A DNA stretch of 5,053 nt. It comes from Nitrosopumilales archaeon (lineage in GTDB: Archaea > Thermoproteota > Nitrososphaeria > Nitrososphaerales > Nitrosopumilaceae). How positions within the stretch are numbered: the stretch's first letter is position 1; the number at the start of each line of letters is the position of its first letter. The stretch covers positions 1-5,053 of the forward strand of contig JAEHKQ010000135.1 in NCBI GenBank assembly GCA_016838795.1, written 5' to 3'. The notes beneath the pieces were generated by a model, which had not been told where the DNA came from, ran no database searches, and was given only the letters and a program-made list of their open reading frames with translations. This document shows positions 5,022 to 5,053 of the stretch, piece after piece. Both the position numbers and the translations under genes were made by a program.

Positions 5022-5053
5022 TTATTTTATTTCTACTATTGCATCTATTTCAG
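5022..5053 (-). CDS. Probable C-terminal end of a convergent gene (partial)
   Basis: On the minus strand one frame is open from the window edge to a TAA at 5024-5022 and reads EIDAIVEIK before the stop, which looks like a normal protein C-terminus. The other two minus frames contain stops in these 32 bases. If real, it ends 2 bp from the plus-strand gene at 4540-5019, the same tight tail-to-tail packing seen at the other two convergent junctions. Nine codons are too few to name a product. Confidence 0.45.
   Translation of the reverse strand, partial: EIDAIVEIK

Overview
The window looks like a chromosomal segment of a Thaumarchaeota/Nitrososphaerota ammonia oxidiser, most like the marine Nitrosopumilus group. 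This rests on four things: AT-rich DNA, archaeal TATA boxes placed about 26 nt before start codons (leaderless transcripts), very tight gene packing, and the gene set itself (citrate synthase, a RecJ-like DHH phosphoesterase, a DoxX-family membrane protein and a DUF3179 protein). The lineage is an inference from pattern memory; no database search was possible.

Layout, left to right. Positions 1-128 hold no gene that can be assigned, only a promoter for a small acidic protein (129-335, +). That gene runs tail to tail into citrate synthase (332-1510, -), and the two stop codons share a TTAA. A 129-bp divergent promoter region (1511-1639) separates citrate synthase from a small basic protein (1640-1843, +). 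A RecJ-like DHH phosphoesterase follows on the same strand (1885-2904). It converges, 6 bp apart, on a DoxX-family membrane protein (2911-3336, -). DoxX is divergent from a two-gene operon: an exported, membrane-anchored DUF3179 protein (about 3449-4543, +) and a four-helix membrane protein with a Cys-Cys pair (4540-5019, +), which overlap by 4 nt. The last 32 bases probably hold the C-terminus of another minus-strand gene.

Functionally this is mostly housekeeping and membrane gene content: carbon entry into the citrate branch, nucleic-acid or nucleotide phosphodiester hydrolysis, and a cell-envelope group (DoxX, DUF3179, Cys-Cys membrane protein) that may handle redox or metal chemistry at the membrane. 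I see no mobile element, CRISPR array, tRNA, rRNA or defence system. The two least explained items are the pair of tiny proteins flanking citrate synthase, which share an exactly spaced LD-x6-G-x-SFYD motif, and the coupled DUF3179/Cys-Cys membrane pair.
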